A DNA stretch of 64,000 nucleotides from a bacterium 1XD21-70 (GCA_003669055.1 RAYB01000019.1:1-64000); one strand, 5' to 3'. Positions 1-8,031 are shown, counted from the first letter of the stretch. Notes: generated by a model not told the origin, from the sequence alone. Program-made: numbers and translations.

Positions 1-10
1 AGAGGCAGCT

Positions 11-205
11 GCGGGGCGGGGGTGGGATGGGCGGCATTTGCAGGGGATTTAGAATTTCTTGAAGTTTTGGATTTTGCGTTGAAACGAAAACGGCAGACTG
101 TCTGAGCGCAGCGAGTTTCTGCGTTTTCGTTTCGCTTTTAGCAAAATACAAAGCTTTTAGAAATTTTTAATCCCCGAAACCGCCGCCCATCCCACCCCCG
201 CTCCG
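11..205. repeat. Long imperfect palindrome (possible dispersed intergenic repeat)
   Basis: The outer arms 16-35 and 182-201 are perfect 20-base reverse complements (G-rich on the left, C-rich on the right). The inner arms 81-97 and 118-133 (GAAACGAAAACG against CGTTTTCGTTTC) nearly close around a GTCTGAGCGCAGCGAG core. Between the arms the match is partial, so the whole would fold into a roughly 190-base imperfect hairpin. No gene is visible in it. It could be a transcribed hairpin, a terminator for a gene left of the window, or a mobile intergenic repeat; copy number cannot be judged from one window. Confidence 0.6.
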
Positions 206-250
206 AGGCGGACCCCCCTTCCCCAATTTTCAGAAAACACCCCAAATTCA

Positions 251-282
251 AAGGGAAAGTCCTAGACTTTTCCCTTATTTTT
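251..282 (+). terminator. Terminator-like hairpin upstream of pfp
   Basis: AAGGGAAAGTC (251-261) pairs with GACTTTTCCCTT (265-276), with one bulge and a three-base loop, followed by ATTTTT. It could end a transcript coming from left of the window. It overlaps the proposed -35 of the pfp promoter, so only one of the two readings may be correct. Confidence 0.4.
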
Positions 283-292
283 GTGGTAAGAT
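263..292 (+). promoter_or_regulatory. Candidate sigma-A promoter of pfp
   Basis: TAGACT (263-268), an 18-base spacer and TAAGAT (287-292). The same -10 word TAAGAT occurs at two better promoters in this window (7991 and 13739), which supports this weaker one. It lies 60 bases before the pfp start. Confidence 0.4.
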
Positions 293-351
293 AAGGGTAT
301 AGCAAGGTGAATTTACAAAATAAAATTTATTATTCAGAGGAGGTTTTTGCT

Positions 352-1605
352 ATGAAAGGAAATGTGATTGTCGGACAGTCCGGAGGGCCTACGGCGGTGA
401 TCAATTCCAGTTTGGCGGGGGTATACCGCACTGCGATCGACCGTGGGGCCAAGAAGGTTTATGGGATGAGGTTTGGTATCCAGGGACTGTTAGACGAGCA
501 ATATGTGGATCTTTCCAAGCATATTAAGAATGATTTGGATGTAGAGATTTTAAAGCGTACCCCATCTGCATTTTTAGGCACCTGCCGTTATAAGCTGCCG
601 GATATCCATGAGAACCAGGAAATTTATGTGAAGATCTTTGAGATTCTGGAGAAACTCAATATCGAGTGCTTTATCTACATCGGCGGCAACGATTCTATGG
701 ATACCATCAAAAAACTGTCTGACTATGCAATCCTGACCGGGAAAAGCCAGAAGTTTGTAGGGGTTCCGAAGACGATTGACAATGACCTGGCTTTGACAGA
801 CCATACACCGGGATATGGGAGTGCTGCTAAGTACATCGCTACCTCCACCAAAGAAGTGATCCGTGACGGACTGGGCTTTTCTTATAAGAAAAAGCTGGTG
901 ACAATCATTGAGATTATGGGACGGAATGCCGGATGGCTGACCGGTGCATCGGCGCTGTCCCGTGGTGAGGACTGTGACGGGCCGGATCTGATCTATCTGC
1001 CGGAGGTACCGTTTGAGATCGATAAGTTTGTAGGCAGGATAAGAAAACTGTTAGAGAAAAAGGATGTGATCGTGGTTGCTATCTCCGAGGGGATTCGGAC
1101 TGAAGACGGCAAATATATCAGTGAACTGTCAGCGGCGAGTGACTATGTGGATGCCTTTGGCCATAAGCAGCTGACCGGTTCTGCCAGCTACCTCGCTAAT
1201 GTAGTGAACCAGCAGATCGGCTGTAAGTCCAGAGCCGTGGAATTCAGCACCCTGCAAAGAAGTGCTGCCCATCTGGCCTCCCGGGTAGATGTAAACGAGG
1301 CATTTATGGTCGGCGGCGCTGCCGTGAAGGCAGCAGACGAGGGGGATAGCGGCAAGATGGTTGTCATTGACCGCGTGTCGGATGACCCGTATCAGAGTGC
1401 AACCGGTATTTATGATGTGCACAAGATTGCAAACGGAGAGAAGCTGGTGCCGAGAGAGTGGATCACCAAGGACGGCACCTATGTGACGGATGAATTTATT
1501 GATTACGTGCGTCCGCTGATCCAGGGCGATTATCCCTGTGTCATGGTAGGCGGCATCCCGCGTCATCTTTATATGTCTTCCGGCCGGGGGAAGAAAGGGG
1601 AATAA
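352..1605 (+). CDS. pfp: Pyrophosphate-dependent 6-phosphofructokinase
   Basis: Phosphorylates fructose 6-phosphate in glycolysis, most likely with PPi rather than ATP, which makes the step reversible and spares ATP. The 417-residue protein has the G-loop GGPTAVIN (11-18), GGNDS (111-115), PKTIDND (139-145) and MGRNAGW (189-195). Asp114 and Lys140 replace the two glycines typical of ATP-dependent enzymes, and this pair is the known mark of the PPi type. The ATG at 352 is chosen over the upstream in-frame GTG at 307 because AGAGGAGG (336-343) sits 8 bases before it and the family begins at this point. It is followed after 4 bases by an HD hydrolase, probably in one operon. Confidence 0.92.
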   Translation: MKGNVIVGQSGGPTAVINSSLAGVYRTAIDRGAKKVYGMRFGIQGLLDEQYVDLSKHIKNDLDVEILKRTPSAFLGTCRYKLPDIHENQEIYVKIFEILEKLNIECFIYIGGNDSMDTIKKLSDYAILTGKSQKFVGVPKTIDNDLALTDHTPGYGSAAKYIATSTKEVIRDGLGFSYKKKLVTIIEIMGRNAGWLTGASALSRGEDCDGPDLIYLPEVPFEIDKFVGRIRKLLEKKDVIVVAISEGIRTEDGKYISELSAASDYVDAFGHKQLTGSASYLANVVNQQIGCKSRAVEFSTLQRSAAHLASRVDVNEAFMVGGAAVKAADEGDSGKMVVIDRVSDDPYQSATGIYDVHKIANGEKLVPREWITKDGTYVTDEFIDYVRPLIQGDYPCVMVGGIPRHLYMSSGRGKKGE

Positions 1606-1609
1606 AGCT

Positions 1610-2044
1610 ATGCTGTCAAAGGCAATTGGAATCGCTACGAACGCTTTTCACGGCGTCAATGACGCCAACGGAAATCCCTATATTGACCATGCCATGCGTG
1701 TCATGAGCAAGATGGACACGGAGGAGGAGAAGATCATAGCGGTGCTTCATGACGTGGTGGAGGACACGGAGATGACCCTGCACGAACTGCAGGAGGCCGG
1801 TTTCTCCCGCACCGTCCTGGATACAATTGGCATGCTGACAAAGAAACCCGACATGAAATATTTTGATTATATTGAGGACATCCATTCCAGTGAACTGGCG
1901 TCCAAGGTCAAGATTGCCGAGATTGAGGATAACCAGGACATTATGCGTGTCCGGAAAATGTCGTTCCAGACCTACCGGACGGAAGAACGGGTGAAAAAAA
2001 CACTCGCAATTCTTAGAAATGAGGAGAATAGCGGGAAGTTTTAA
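1610..2044 (+). CDS. Small RelA/SpoT-type HD-domain phosphohydrolase
   Basis: A 144-residue single-domain protein resembling the hydrolase half of RelA/SpoT enzymes. The metal-site signature is His27 (in PYIDHAMRV), His47-Asp48 (LHDVVEDT) and an acidic Glu105/Asp107 region (IAEIEDNQD). There is no synthetase or regulatory domain, so by architecture it is a candidate small alarmone hydrolase (MESH1-like) that removes pyrophosphate from (p)ppGpp; the true substrate is not proven and could be another nucleotide. It starts 4 bases after pfp and is probably cotranscribed with it. Confidence 0.7.
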   Translation: MLSKAIGIATNAFHGVNDANGNPYIDHAMRVMSKMDTEEEKIIAVLHDVVEDTEMTLHELQEAGFSRTVLDTIGMLTKKPDMKYFDYIEDIHSSELASKVKIAEIEDNQDIMRVRKMSFQTYRTEERVKKTLAILRNEENSGKF

Positions 2045-2054
2045 AGAACCGGTG

Positions 2055-2081
2055 ATAAATCGAACCCCCCTGGCATATGCT
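2055..2081 (+). promoter_or_regulatory. Candidate sigma-E (mother-cell) promoter of spoIVA
   Basis: ATA (2055-2057), 16 bases, then CATATGCT (2074-2081). This fits the simplified sporulation sigma-E/K pattern ATA-N16-CATANNNT. The position, 83 bases before spoIVA, and the biology (spoIVA is a classical sigma-E gene) support it. The match is short, so chance is possible. Confidence 0.42.
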
Positions 2082-2095
2082 TATAGCAGTAAAGT

Positions 2096-2136
2096 ATTGC
2101 CGGAGATACATGGATCATGCCATGGCTTTTGGCAAT
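2096..2136 (+). promoter_or_regulatory. Nested hairpin in the spoIVA leader
   Basis: ATTGCC (2096-2101) pairs with GGCAAT (2131-2136), and inside it CATGG (2109-2113) pairs with CCATG (2120-2124). The structure ends 14 bases before the spoIVA ribosome site AAGGGGG (2150-2156). A looser outer pairing of 2066-2081 with 2142-2156 would cover that site, but only in transcripts that start upstream of the proposed sigma-E promoter. Function unknown. Confidence 0.35.
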
Positions 2137-2163
2137 GCGCCAGCATAGCAAGGGGGTATCTTC

Positions 2164-3639
2164 ATGGAAAGCTATAATGTATACAAAGATATCAAGGCAA
2201 GGACCGGCGGCGAGATTTATCTGGGTGTCGTCGGTCCGGTCCGCACAGGTAAGTCAACCTTCATCAAACGCTTTATGGAGCAGCTGGTGCTGCCGGAGAT
2301 GGAGGACGAACACCGGAAAAACCAAACGAGGGATGAACTTCCCCAGAGTGCGGCGGGAAAAACCATCATGACCACAGAACCGAAATTTATCCCGAAAGAG
2401 GCCGCTTTGATCCAGCCGGCGGAAGGAATTCAGGCCAAGGTACGGCTGATCGACTGTGTAGGCTTTATGGTGGACGGAGCCGCCGGCCATGTGGAGAACG
2501 AGCGGGAACGCCTGGTGAAAACCCCTTGGTTCGAGGAAGAGATCCCCTTTACCCAGGCGGCAGAAATCGGTACCCGCAAGGTGATCAAGGACCATTCCAC
2601 CATCGGGATTGTCATTACCACGGATGGTTCCTTCGGGGACTTGAAGCGGGAGGCATACATAGCCGCAGAAAGCACGGCGATCCAGGAACTAAAGGATATC
2701 GGCAAGCCGTTTTTGGTTCTGCTAAACTCTGACCGGCCCTATTCGGAGGAGACCGGGCGCCTGGCCAAGGAACTGGAAAAGCAATACGCAGTGACGGTGA
2801 TGCCCGTGAACTGTGAACAGCTCAAGCGGGAGGATGTGCACCGGATCCTGGAAAAAGTCCTGAAAGAGTTCCCGGTGACAGAGGTGGACTTCTTTATCCC
2901 GAAGTGGCTGGAGATCCTGCCGGGAAGCCATTGGCTGAAAGAGCAGGCCGTAAAGACGGCGCGGGAACTGATGTCACAGGTGCGCCATATGAAAGATGTG
3001 CCAACGGATTTTGGCAGCGGCGATTCGGAGGTCATCCGTTCGATGAAGGTGGATCAGATGGATCTGTCAAACGGCAGTGTATCCGTACAGGTGGCATTGG
3101 AGGATGGCTATTACTACCAGACCCTCAGTGATTTTGCAGGCATCCCCATCACGGACGAATATCAGCTGATGCAAAAATTGCGGGATCTGGCTTCCATGCA
3201 GACGGAGTATGATAAAGTCTTAAATGCCATGAACCAGGTACGGATGCGCGGCTATGGCGTCGTCACGCCGGAACGGTCGGAGATCATCCTCGATGAGCCG
3301 ACGGTCATCCGCCACGGAAACAAATATGGAGTAAAGATGCGGGCAGAGGCACCCTCCATCAATCTGATCAAAGCCCATATCCAGACTGAAATCGCCCCTA
3401 TTGTCGGCAGCGAACAGCAGGCCGAAGACCTGATTGCCTACATGAAGGAAAATGCAAAGAAAAAAGAGGACGGGATCTGGGACACGAATATTTTCGGAAA
3501 ATCCATCGAACAGATCGTGGAAGACGGGATCCAGGCCAAAGTAAGCCAGATGACCGAGGACTGCCAGATGAAGCTGCAGGATGCCTTACAAAAGATCATC
3601 AATGACAGTTCGGGAGGGATGATCTGCATCATCATCTGA
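2164..3639 (+). CDS. spoIVA: Stage IV sporulation protein A, spore coat basement ATPase
   Basis: SpoIVA polymerises on the forespore surface by ATP hydrolysis and is the platform on which the coat is built, acting in the mother cell. The 491-residue length and the N-terminal Walker A GPVRTGKS (24-31) are typical, as is the conserved N-terminal block with DELPQSA and the MTTEPKFIP segment. The C-terminus ends in a run of hydrophobic residues (MICIII), as expected for the membrane-anchoring end. The start at 2164 follows AAGGGGG (2150-2156) at 7 bases. It appears to be a single-gene unit with its own sporulation promoter, and it is good evidence that the organism forms endospores. Confidence 0.96.
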   Translation: MESYNVYKDIKARTGGEIYLGVVGPVRTGKSTFIKRFMEQLVLPEMEDEHRKNQTRDELPQSAAGKTIMTTEPKFIPKEAALIQPAEGIQAKVRLIDCVGFMVDGAAGHVENERERLVKTPWFEEEIPFTQAAEIGTRKVIKDHSTIGIVITTDGSFGDLKREAYIAAESTAIQELKDIGKPFLVLLNSDRPYSEETGRLAKELEKQYAVTVMPVNCEQLKREDVHRILEKVLKEFPVTEVDFFIPKWLEILPGSHWLKEQAVKTARELMSQVRHMKDVPTDFGSGDSEVIRSMKVDQMDLSNGSVSVQVALEDGYYYQTLSDFAGIPITDEYQLMQKLRDLASMQTEYDKVLNAMNQVRMRGYGVVTPERSEIILDEPTVIRHGNKYGVKMRAEAPSINLIKAHIQTEIAPIVGSEQQAEDLIAYMKENAKKKEDGIWDTNIFGKSIEQIVEDGIQAKVSQMTEDCQMKLQDALQKIINDSSGGMICIII

Positions 3640-3747
3640 CCCGCTGTTTATTGTACCGAGCCATAAAACAGATAACTATTTACTATCCCCATACCCCCAA
3701 GGACCATAACCCACTAAACATCCCCCAACCAAAGAGGAGGAATCAAT

Positions 3748-5349
3748 ATGCGTATTGTATTCAGCGGAGCCGCCCACGAAGTAACCGGAAGCTGCCATTA
3801 CCTGCAGGCCGGAGAAACCCATATTCTCGTCGATTGCGGTATGGAACAGGGGTTTAACATTTATGAAAACGTCGAGCCCCCTGTCCCGTGGTCCCAGATA
3901 GACTATGTGCTTCTCACCCACGCCCATATCGACCATGCCGGAATGCTGCCCTACATCTACGCCAGAGGTTTTTCCGGCTCTGTCATGGCGACGAATGCCA
4001 CCTGTGACCTGTGCCATATCATGCTCAAGGACAGTGCCCATATCCAGGAGATGGAGGCCGAGTGGAAGAACCGGAAATCCCGGCGGGCCGGCGGGCCGGA
4101 GGTGAAGCCGCTTTATGAGATGAACGATGCCCTGGGTGTATTGGAGCACTTTGTCCCCAACAATTACGGTGACATCGTCAAGCTGACAGAGAATGTAACC
4201 ATCCGTTTTACCGATATCGGCCATCTCTTAGGTTCCGCCTCGATTGAAATTTGGCTAAAAGAAGACGGGGCAGAGAAAAAAATTGTATTTTCCGGCGACA
4301 TCGGGAACAAAAACAAGCCGTTAATCTGTGACCCTTCCTACACAATGGCGGCCGACTATGCCGTGATGGAGTCCACCTACGGCAACCGGCTGCACCAGAA
4401 GGGCATGGATCATATTTCAGAGTTGGTACGGATCGTGCAGGAGACCTTAGACCGGGGCGGCAATGTGGTGATCCCTGCGTTCGCAGTAGGCAGGACCCAG
4501 GAACTCTTGTATTATTTCCGCCATATCAAAACCCAAAGGCTGATCCGTGGCCATGAAAATTTCGAGGTTTATGTGGACAGCCCGCTTGCAGTGGAGGCAA
4601 CCCACGTGTTCAAGAACAACCAGCTGGAATGCTATGACGAAGAAACCCAGGATCTGGTACGGATGGGAATCAACCCTATTTCCTTCCCCGGGCTGAAACT
4701 GTCCGTCAGCAGCGAAGAATCCAAGAACATCAATTTTGACCCGGCTCCCAAGGTAATCATTTCCGCCTCCGGCATGTGCGATGCCGGAAGGATCCGGCAC
4801 CATTTAAAGCACAACCTCTGGAGGAGGGAATGCACCGTGATTTTTGCCGGTTACCAGGCGGAAGGAACCCTGGGGCGGAACTTAGTGGACGGAAACCGGA
4901 CTGTCAAGCTGTTTGGCGAGACCATCGAGGTGGAAGCCCATATCGAAACACTCCACGACATCAGCGGACATGCCGACCGGGACGGGCTTTTGGAGTGGGT
5001 AGAGAATTTCCAGAAAAAGCCGGAACAGATTTTTGTGGTACACGGCAGCGACGATGTCTGTGACCGGTTTGCAGAACTGGTTACCGAACGGACAGGCATT
5101 CCGGCCAAAGCGCCTTTCAGCGGTGCAGAATATGACCTGATTGCCGGTGCGTGGGTGAAGGAGACGGTCGGTGTCCCGATTGCTGCCAGGAGTGCCGCCA
5201 CCAAGAAGGCGAAAGGGATCTTTGCCCGCCTGCTGGCTGCCGGTGAGCGCCTGATGACAGTGATTGCCCGCAATGAAGGCGGCACCAATAAGGATCTGTC
5301 TAAGTTTGCAGATCAGATCAATTCCCTGTGTGATAAATGGGACAGATAG
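3748..5349 (+). CDS. Metallo-beta-lactamase/beta-CASP family nuclease
   Basis: A 533-residue protein of the CPSF-like beta-CASP family, which processes RNA. The metal motif HAHIDHAG begins at His58 (His58, His60, Asp62, His63). FSGDIG and the beta-CASP motifs SASGMCDAGR and DISGHAD follow in order. The last ~100 residues are a family tail. It is preceded by AGGAGG at 3735-3740 and followed after 15 bases by RNase HI, suggesting a small nucleic-acid processing operon. It is shorter and differently built than RNase J (no obvious C-terminal J domain), so the exact substrate is open. Confidence 0.85.
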   Translation: MRIVFSGAAHEVTGSCHYLQAGETHILVDCGMEQGFNIYENVEPPVPWSQIDYVLLTHAHIDHAGMLPYIYARGFSGSVMATNATCDLCHIMLKDSAHIQEMEAEWKNRKSRRAGGPEVKPLYEMNDALGVLEHFVPNNYGDIVKLTENVTIRFTDIGHLLGSASIEIWLKEDGAEKKIVFSGDIGNKNKPLICDPSYTMAADYAVMESTYGNRLHQKGMDHISELVRIVQETLDRGGNVVIPAFAVGRTQELLYYFRHIKTQRLIRGHENFEVYVDSPLAVEATHVFKNNQLECYDEETQDLVRMGINPISFPGLKLSVSSEESKNINFDPAPKVIISASGMCDAGRIRHHLKHNLWRRECTVIFAGYQAEGTLGRNLVDGNRTVKLFGETIEVEAHIETLHDISGHADRDGLLEWVENFQKKPEQIFVVHGSDDVCDRFAELVTERTGIPAKAPFSGAEYDLIAGAWVKETVGVPIAARSAATKKAKGIFARLLAAGERLMTVIARNEGGTNKDLSKFADQINSLCDKWDR

Positions 5350-5364
5350 GAGAATTTTCATTTT

Positions 5365-5847
5365 ATGACAAAAGTCCAGATCTATACGGATGGCTCCGCG
5401 CGGGGGAATCCGGACGGGCCGGGAGGCTATGGGGCTGTGCTGCAGTTCATGGACAGCAAGGGGCAGCTCCACGAAAAGGTACTCTCGGCCGGATACCAGA
5501 AAACAACGAATAACCGGATGGAACTCATGGCTGCGATAGCCGGCTTGGAGGCTTTAAACCGCCCCTGCCAGGTGGAACTGTTTTCCGATTCCAAATATTT
5601 GACCGACGCTTTTAACCAGCATTGGATCGATAACTGGGTGGCCAATAACTGGAAGAGGGGCAAGAGCGGGGCAGTGAAAAATGTAGATCTTTGGGAACGC
5701 CTCCTAGATGCCAAGGCTCCCCATCAGGTCACCTTCATCTGGGTCAAAGGCCATGCGGGCCATCCGCAGAATGAACGGTGCGATAAGCTTGCTACCTCGG
5801 CTGCCGACGGGGATCATCTGCTGATAGACGGCGGGATAGGAAATTAG
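5365..5847 (+). CDS. rnhA: Ribonuclease HI
   Basis: Cleaves the RNA strand of RNA-DNA hybrids (R-loops, lagging-strand primers). The 160-residue protein shows the full catalytic set Asp9 (YTDGSARGN), Glu53 (NNRMEL), Asp75 (FSDSKYL), His130 (VKGHAGH) and Asp140. The length matches stand-alone type I enzymes, with no extra hybrid-binding domain. It lies 15 bases after the beta-CASP nuclease in the same direction; AGGAG at 5349-5353 supplies its ribosome site, overlapping the end of that gene. Confidence 0.95.
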   Translation: MTKVQIYTDGSARGNPDGPGGYGAVLQFMDSKGQLHEKVLSAGYQKTTNNRMELMAAIAGLEALNRPCQVELFSDSKYLTDAFNQHWIDNWVANNWKRGKSGAVKNVDLWERLLDAKAPHQVTFIWVKGHAGHPQNERCDKLATSAADGDHLLIDGGIGN

Positions 5848-5971
5848 TTACGGTTCTCTTACGAATCTTTACTTCTTTTGTCCTCTGGTTCCCTTTCTTG
5901 GAAGATTGTGTTATGGTATAGATATCAAAGCAATCAACGCTGAAAGAGACAAAGAAGACAGGATGATTCAT

Positions 5972-6721
5972 ATGAAACCAAAAAGAATTTGGATTGCCAT
6001 TTGCATGCTTTTGGCCATTGGGATCTTCTCAACCGACTATGTGAAAAAAAAGACAGAAGGAACCCCAGAGGCATCGGTTTCCGTTTCTATGGCCTCCTCT
6101 GATTTAACGGATGGGCTATCAGCACATGATGGTGCAGGAAAAGAACCGGCAGGGAACGGGGAGCGCGTGGAAATATCGGATACCCAGGTAAAGAAGCTTT
6201 CCCACCCCTACCCGCTTGCCGCGGATGCCGGGAATGGGACGTCCAGCCCGGCATCAGATACGGAGATTGAGGATAAATCTAAAGAAGAATATGGCCATAA
6301 CCCGGAGCCGGAGTCTGCTTTGCCCCAAAATGTGCCGTCCGGGAAGGAGGGCTCTAAAAACCCGGCGGTAATACGCTTACAGGAACTGGACGAGCAGATT
6401 GCCCGGAACCAGTCCCGTGAATCCGAGGCCACCACGAACTCCCGGAAAGCCTCCGCAGAAAACGAATGGCGGCTGTGGGAGGGCGAATTGCAGCGGATTA
6501 TGGGGATCCTGAAAGAAAAGCTGAGCGAAGAAGCACAGGAGGCACTCATGCATGGCCAGGTTGAGTGGATGAAAAACAGTGAAGCATCATCGGTTAGCGC
6601 TTCGCAAAAACAGATGGGCAGTGCCATGGAGGAAGTGGCCTACAGCCAATCCCGGGCAGAATTAACACGTGCCAGGGCATATGAACTGGCAAAATTGTAT
6701 GGAGAATTCCTAACGGAATAA
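5972..6721 (+). CDS. LprI-like (DUF1311) secreted or membrane-anchored protein
   Basis: A 249-residue protein with an N-terminal hydrophobic segment (residues ~5-20, IWIAICMLLAIGIFS) and no lipobox cysteine, so it is probably membrane-anchored or secreted. A low-complexity Ser/Pro/Glu linker runs to about residue 135. The C-terminal ~110 residues carry the LprI pattern: a helix starting near LQELDEQIAR, W residues in EWRLWEGEL and VEWMKN, and a closing RARAYELAKLY. LprI proteins are named for lysozyme inhibition, but most members are untested and this one lacks the usual cysteines. The ATG at 5972 is preferred over 5963 because ACAGGA (5958-5963) is then correctly spaced. A strong terminator follows at once. 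Confidence 0.6.
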   Translation: MKPKRIWIAICMLLAIGIFSTDYVKKKTEGTPEASVSVSMASSDLTDGLSAHDGAGKEPAGNGERVEISDTQVKKLSHPYPLAADAGNGTSSPASDTEIEDKSKEEYGHNPEPESALPQNVPSGKEGSKNPAVIRLQELDEQIARNQSRESEATTNSRKASAENEWRLWEGELQRIMGILKEKLSEEAQEALMHGQVEWMKNSEASSVSASQKQMGSAMEEVAYSQSRAELTRARAYELAKLYGEFLTE

Positions 6722-6764
6722 AAACCGGCAGGATGTATCGGTAAGGTACATCCTGCCGGTTTTT
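6721..6764. terminator. Strong bidirectional terminator
   Basis: A perfect 17-bp stem (6721-6737 with 6747-6763), a nine-base loop, an A-run on the left and a T-run on the right. It sits exactly between the convergent LprI-like and lacI-family genes and can serve both strands. Confidence 0.93.
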
Positions 6765-6770
6765 GCTTCC

Positions 6771-7796
6771 TTATTCTGTCGTATCCCGCCTTACCAAGAC
6801 CGGAGTGATAATCTTATGGATGGGTGCCGGAAGAGGGGCAGGCTTCCGCTTTTTCTGTTCCTCCATCTGCATGACAAGGAGTTCCATGGCTTCCCAGGCA
6901 ATTTTCTCCACCTGCTGTCCGACCGTGCTGGTAGGGATAATCGCTTCCCTGGAGATGGGGGAATCATCAAAACCTATAATCCGGTAGAAATCCGGAAGGC
7001 CTTTATACTTTCGGATGACTAAGTTCAGCAAAATATTTGCATGGGTATCATTGGACATAAAGATCCCCTTTTTTTTGCCCGGATATTTTTCTTCTATCTG
7101 TTCAAAAAGAGACTGCACAGACCGGGATGTTTCCTGATAGCTATTCCCTAAATCAAACAGGATCAATTCATGGGGAAGGCTGTGTTCCCGGCAAATATCC
7201 AGAAAACCCTGGATCCGCCCATATGCAGGGACAAGAGGGGAAATATCTGCATTGATATGGATTAAAATATCACAGTTATTCTTATACAGGAGGCTGGTCG
7301 CCTGGACTCCGCCCATATAATTGTCCGTGTTGACGCTGCAGGTATATTGGTCTTCCCTCTCGATCGTAACAACCGGCAGGTTGCAGGCCGCCAGTTCCTT
7401 TGAGTGGATGGTATGGCTCAGAATAATCATCCCTTCAATTTTGTAGGCAAGCAGTTCCTGGATATACTTACGTTCCGTCTCCTCGCGGCCGTTCCCCACA
7501 AACACAAGAAACTTGTAGCCAAAGGCCTCATAGGTAGCGAGAAGCTGGTTCAGCATCTGGGAATAGTAGTGCAGATACAAATTGGGGATAACGATGCCGA
7601 CAAATTCCGTCTTCCCATTGGCCAGTATACGGGCAACCTTGTTTTCCTGGTAATTTAAGGCAACCAAAGCATCGGCAATCTTTTGCTGGTTCTCCAGTGT
7701 CAGGGAGTCCGGGTTGTTAAAATACCTGGAGATCGTTGTCTTGGAAAAATTCGTGTATTGGGCAATGTCGTTAAAAGTAATGTTTTTCTTTGCCAT
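6771..7796 (-). CDS. LacI-family regulator of the fructan/sucrose locus
   Basis: A 341-residue repressor-type protein. Its N-terminal helix-turn-helix (residues ~6-28, TFNDIAQYTNFSKTTISRYF) is followed by the hinge (NKVARILANGKT) and a periplasmic-binding-like sensor domain (from FVGIVIPNL). It is divergent from the ABC importer and GH32 genes and shares a 302-bp regulatory region with them, so control of that locus is a strong inference. It has its own good promoter (7834-7862) and an operator-like half-palindrome further upstream (7892-7907), which suggests autoregulation. The inducer is likely a fructose-containing sugar or its phosphate, but this is not visible from sequence. Confidence 0.9.
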   Translation of the reverse strand: MAKKNITFNDIAQYTNFSKTTISRYFNNPDSLTLENQQKIADALVALNYQENKVARILANGKTEFVGIVIPNLYLHYYSQMLNQLLATYEAFGYKFLVFVGNGREETERKYIQELLAYKIEGMIILSHTIHSKELAACNLPVVTIEREDQYTCSVNTDNYMGGVQATSLLYKNNCDILIHINADISPLVPAYGRIQGFLDICREHSLPHELILFDLGNSYQETSRSVQSLFEQIEEKYPGKKKGIFMSNDTHANILLNLVIRKYKGLPDFYRIIGFDDSPISREAIIPTSTVGQQVEKIAWEAMELLVMQMEEQKKRKPAPLPAPIHKIITPVLVRRDTTE

Positions 7797-7833
7797 GGCG
7801 GGAAAATTCCTTTTGTTTTATTCGGATGTCCCT

Positions 7834-7862
7834 ATTATATCAGAATGCCAAAAGAGAGACAA
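7834..7862 (-). promoter_or_regulatory. Promoter of the lacI-family gene
   Basis: Read on the minus strand: TTGTCT (7857-7862), a 17-base spacer and a perfect TATAAT (7834-7839), 38 bases before the start codon. Confidence 0.8.
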
Positions 7863-7891
7863 CCAGAAAATAAGCGGTAAAGGAATTGGTT

Positions 7892-7907
7892 AAGTGACCG
7901 GTTTTGT
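7892..7907. promoter_or_regulatory. Degenerate LacI-type operator
   Basis: AAGTGACCGGTTTTGT centres on the same ACCGGT core as the perfect operator at 8005-8022, but the right arm is degraded. It lies ~30 bases upstream of the regulator's own -35 and ~60 bases upstream of the importer -35, so it could be an auxiliary site for looping. Confidence 0.4.
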
Positions 7908-7967
7908 AGCCTTTGCATAAAAAGAAGGAGCAGGATTTGTGGGATATGGCAAAATAAGAAAAAGGGA

Positions 7968-7996
7968 TTGACATCTGCCATAGGGAATGGTAAGAT
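7968..7996 (+). promoter_or_regulatory. Sigma-A promoter of the ABC/GH32 operon
   Basis: Perfect TTGACA (7968-7973), a 17-base spacer and TAAGAT (7991-7996). The operator begins 9 bases downstream of the -10, which places it over the transcription start, where repressor binding blocks initiation. Confidence 0.88.
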
Positions 7997-8004
7997 TACA
8001 CCAT

Positions 8005-8031
8005 AAAGTAACCGGTTACTTTACCGGTTAC
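8005..8031. promoter_or_regulatory. LacI-family operator (tandem palindromes)
   Basis: AAAGTAACCGGTTACTTT (8005-8022) is a perfect 18-bp palindrome with the CG centre typical of LacI-family sites. A second ACCGGTTAC core follows 12 bp later (8023-8031), sharing the TTTACCGGTTAC half, so two dimers or alternative registers could bind. Position relative to the promoter implies repression. Confidence 0.8.

Noticed and set aside
307-351. Longer pfp start at the upstream GTG (307)
   Set aside because: The segment has no ribosome site and adds 15 residues not seen in the family; the ATG at 352 has AGAGGAGG at the right distance.
2117-2371. A possible leader peptide frame overlapping the spoIVA start
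   Set aside because: It begins in the leader hairpin and reads through spoIVA in another frame; no ribosome site and the peptide is unlike any known protein.
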